Source: an uncultured bacterium (lineage in GTDB: Bacteria > Patescibacteriota > Saccharimonadia > Saccharimonadales > Saccharimonadaceae). From it: DNA of 13,520 nucleotides. Location: the NCBI GenBank assembly GCA_903844835.1, contig CAIMUU010000078.1, positions 1 to 13,520 of the forward strand, written 5' to 3'. This document shows positions 12,220-13,520 of the stretch, one piece after another; positions within the stretch are counted from its first letter, which is position 1; each line of letters starts with the position of its first letter. The position numbers and the translations under genes are program-made. The notes beneath the pieces were generated by a model that was not told where the DNA came from, did no database searches, and saw only the letters and a program-made list of their open reading frames with translations.

Positions 12220-12972
12220 ATGAAACAAAGCATAAACTTGAAAATCAATGCGTGGATTGTCTGCGCCGTTTTACTCGTAGCAAATTTAATAACTCTTGGT
12301 TTTTGGCAACCATGGAGCAATAGCGCGATTAGTGATCGTACAATAATAATAACTGGCTCAACAGTTATTGAGTCCGAGCCAGACCAATTTGTTTTCAGCC
12401 CCTATTATCAAAAATTAGGCACCGACAAGACGGCCATCAACACCGAGCTTAGTGCCCTGGCCGACACAATTACCACAAAGCTGAAAGAACTAGGCGTTGG
12501 CGACTCGGCCATTAGGACCGAAGTAAACTCTTATGAGTACAGTATTTATTATGGTGGAAGCCCCGAAGATGCCACTACGACACTCTATGTGACTGTTACC
12601 GTAAAAGACAAGGCCCTGGCTCAAACTGTCCAGGATTACATTGTAACCACCTCCCCATCTGGCTCTATTACTCCGCAGATTTCATTCTCGACCGCTAAAC
12701 AAAAAACACTCGAAGCCCAAGCTCGCGAAGAAGCTTTGACTGATGCTAAAGCAAAGGCCGAAGCTAGTGCAATGCAACTCGGCGTTAAGATTGGCAAGGT
12801 CGTAACAGTTAGCAACAACAATTACTATGGCGTATACCCAATGTGGATGTCCTCTAGCACCGGGTCATCCGATGCCGAAGTCAAAAGCCCAAGTTCGACA
12901 TCGTCATACACAATTCAGCCGGGCCTAAATGAGTATAGTTTCAGTATTGACGTTACTTACGAAATTTACTAA
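12220..12972 (+). CDS. SIMPL-domain (DUF541) envelope protein
   Basis: The 250-aa protein has an N-terminal anchor or signal helix (AWIVCAVLLVANLITLGFW, 11-29) and a SIMPL domain outside the membrane. Family marks are the opening strand RTIIITGSTVIESEPDQFVFSP, the helix TITTKLKELGVGDSAIRTEV, and the later EAQAREEALTDAKAKAEASA helix followed by LGVKIGKVVTVS. A Ser/Thr-rich stretch (about 210-230) precedes the last strand. In the family this domain forms large oligomers in the periplasm or at the surface; its role is poorly defined, and oxidative-stress and signalling links have been proposed. It is transcribed alone, divergent from the AbrB-MFS operon and convergent with the acetyltransferase gene (7-nt gap, no room for a separate terminator). 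Confidence 0.85.
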   Translation: MKQSINLKINAWIVCAVLLVANLITLGFWQPWSNSAISDRTIIITGSTVIESEPDQFVFSPYYQKLGTDKTAINTELSALADTITTKLKELGVGDSAIRTEVNSYEYSIYYGGSPEDATTTLYVTVTVKDKALAQTVQDYIVTTSPSGSITPQISFSTAKQKTLEAQAREEALTDAKAKAEASAMQLGVKIGKVVTVSNNNYYGVYPMWMSSSTGSSDAEVKSPSSTSSYTIQPGLNEYSFSIDVTYEIY

Positions 12973-12979
12973 AAAGTTA

Positions 12980-13423
12980 TTATACGTCTACATGAAAAAC
13001 GGTTGTGTCTCTGACATGAGCACCGTGTTTAAAGTAGAAATTATGGGCTTCAACGCGATTTGAACTGGAAGTGAATTCCAAGTCGATACCTCGTTCGCCA
13101 CACCAGTTCATCATCTCTAACCAAACCTTATCGCCCACACCTTGACGCTGGATTGCAGGGTCAGTCACAAAATCTTCAAGATAAGCTTTTTGGCCGGCAC
13201 CAATCCCCATAACAATACTCAGCGTGGCGGCACCAATTATTCGAGATTCAATTCGAGCGACTAGCTGTTCGTGATTAGGTGAACTTATTATCGCCTCCAA
13301 CAATTCACGCCGAATTGGCTCATCCGTAAAACGGTCGCTAAGAAAGGGCATCAGCCGGCCCAAACCAGCCGCATCATCATCAGAATATTCAGACAACCTC
13401 TCTACTTCAACGTTTGGATTCAT
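12980..13423 (-). CDS. GNAT-family N-acetyltransferase
   Basis: The 147-aa size is typical of single-domain GNAT enzymes, which move an acetyl group from acetyl-CoA to an amine. The acetyl-CoA pyrophosphate loop is QRQGVG (92-97), preceded by the strand AYLEDFVTDP (80-89). Motif B is NRVEAHNFYFKHGA (122-135), with the tyrosine often used as the general acid. The N-terminal part (LMPFLSDRFTDEPIRRELLEAII) would shape the substrate site. The substrate is not evident; free amino acids, polyamines, antibiotics or protein N-termini are all possible. A possible promoter (TTTACA, 16 nt, TATTAT) ends 9 nt before the ATG, giving almost no leader. It is cytoplasmic, with no signal peptide. Confidence 0.85.
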   Translation of the reverse strand: MNPNVEVERLSEYSDDDAAGLGRLMPFLSDRFTDEPIRRELLEAIISSPNHEQLVARIESRIIGAATLSIVMGIGAGQKAYLEDFVTDPAIQRQGVGDKVWLEMMNWCGERGIDLEFTSSSNRVEAHNFYFKHGAHVRDTTVFHVDV

Positions 13424-13432
13424 ATTATCAAA

Positions 13433-13460
13433 ATAATAACATAATTATTGGACTTGTAAA
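13433..13460 (-). promoter_or_regulatory. Putative promoter of the acetyltransferase gene
   Basis: Minus-strand TTTACA (13455-13460), 16-nt spacer, TATTAT (13433-13438). The region is AT-rich, so chance matches are likely. Beyond it, 13461-13520 shows no gene. Confidence 0.35.
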
Positions 13461-13520
13461 TATACTCTCAACTTATCAGCAATAATTATCTAAATTTTTC
13501 TTTATGCTAATCACCCTAAT

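Noticed and set aside
1..13520. CRISPR array, transposase or restriction system
   Set aside because: No spaced direct repeats, transposase frame or methylase motif was seen on either strand.

Overview
The window looks like a chromosomal segment of a Patescibacteria/CPR bacterium, most likely a Saccharibacteria (TM7) relative. This rests on AT-rich DNA, small genes with no obvious homologue, an archaeal-type aspartyl-tRNA synthetase, a type IV pilin with an adhesin-like tail, a tRNA split by a group I intron, and many start codons only 6-9 nt after a -10 box (leaderless mRNAs). UGA is used as a stop (5404-5406), so the code appears standard. The taxonomic call is inference.

Left end (1-2104): on the + strand lies an Azoarcus-like group I intron core (347-550), followed by the 3' half of a CAU-anticodon tRNA (551-593) ending in an encoded CCA. 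A truncated HNH endonuclease gene runs antisense at the window edge, apparently in the intron's 5' peripheral loop. The last 18 bp of the tRNA recur exactly at 2051-2068. Between the two copies sits a ~1.5-kb segment holding one gene, a type IV prepilin fused to a LamG-like domain, and no integrase. Each repeat is followed by its own hairpin terminator, as in an integrative element that regenerates the tRNA 3' end.

2098-3674: three minus-strand genes of unknown function (an acidic 179-aa protein, a 68-aa basic protein and a two-helix membrane protein). 3755-5014: MurC on the + strand, end-to-end with an overlapping minus-strand pair for a secreted protein and a single-pass membrane protein (5015-5955). 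6010-8983: a TM2-domain protein, AspRS, and a CNNM/CorC-like CBS protein, all minus. 9083-9784: a membrane-anchored DsbA-like oxidoreductase. 9800-10109: a compact minus-strand transcription unit with promoter, Shine-Dalgarno site, 30-codon ORF, hairpins and terminator. 10212-12142: an AbrB-family regulator plus a 14-helix-type drug-efflux MFS transporter in one operon, divergent from a SIMPL-domain protein (12220-12972). 12980-13423: a GNAT acetyltransferase.

The genes fit a cell-envelope and housekeeping region: wall synthesis, secreted-protein oxidation, membrane proteins and efflux. The accessory part is the left 2.1 kb, where one tRNA gene appears to have been invaded twice: by an intron in its anticodon loop and by a pilin cassette at its 3' end.
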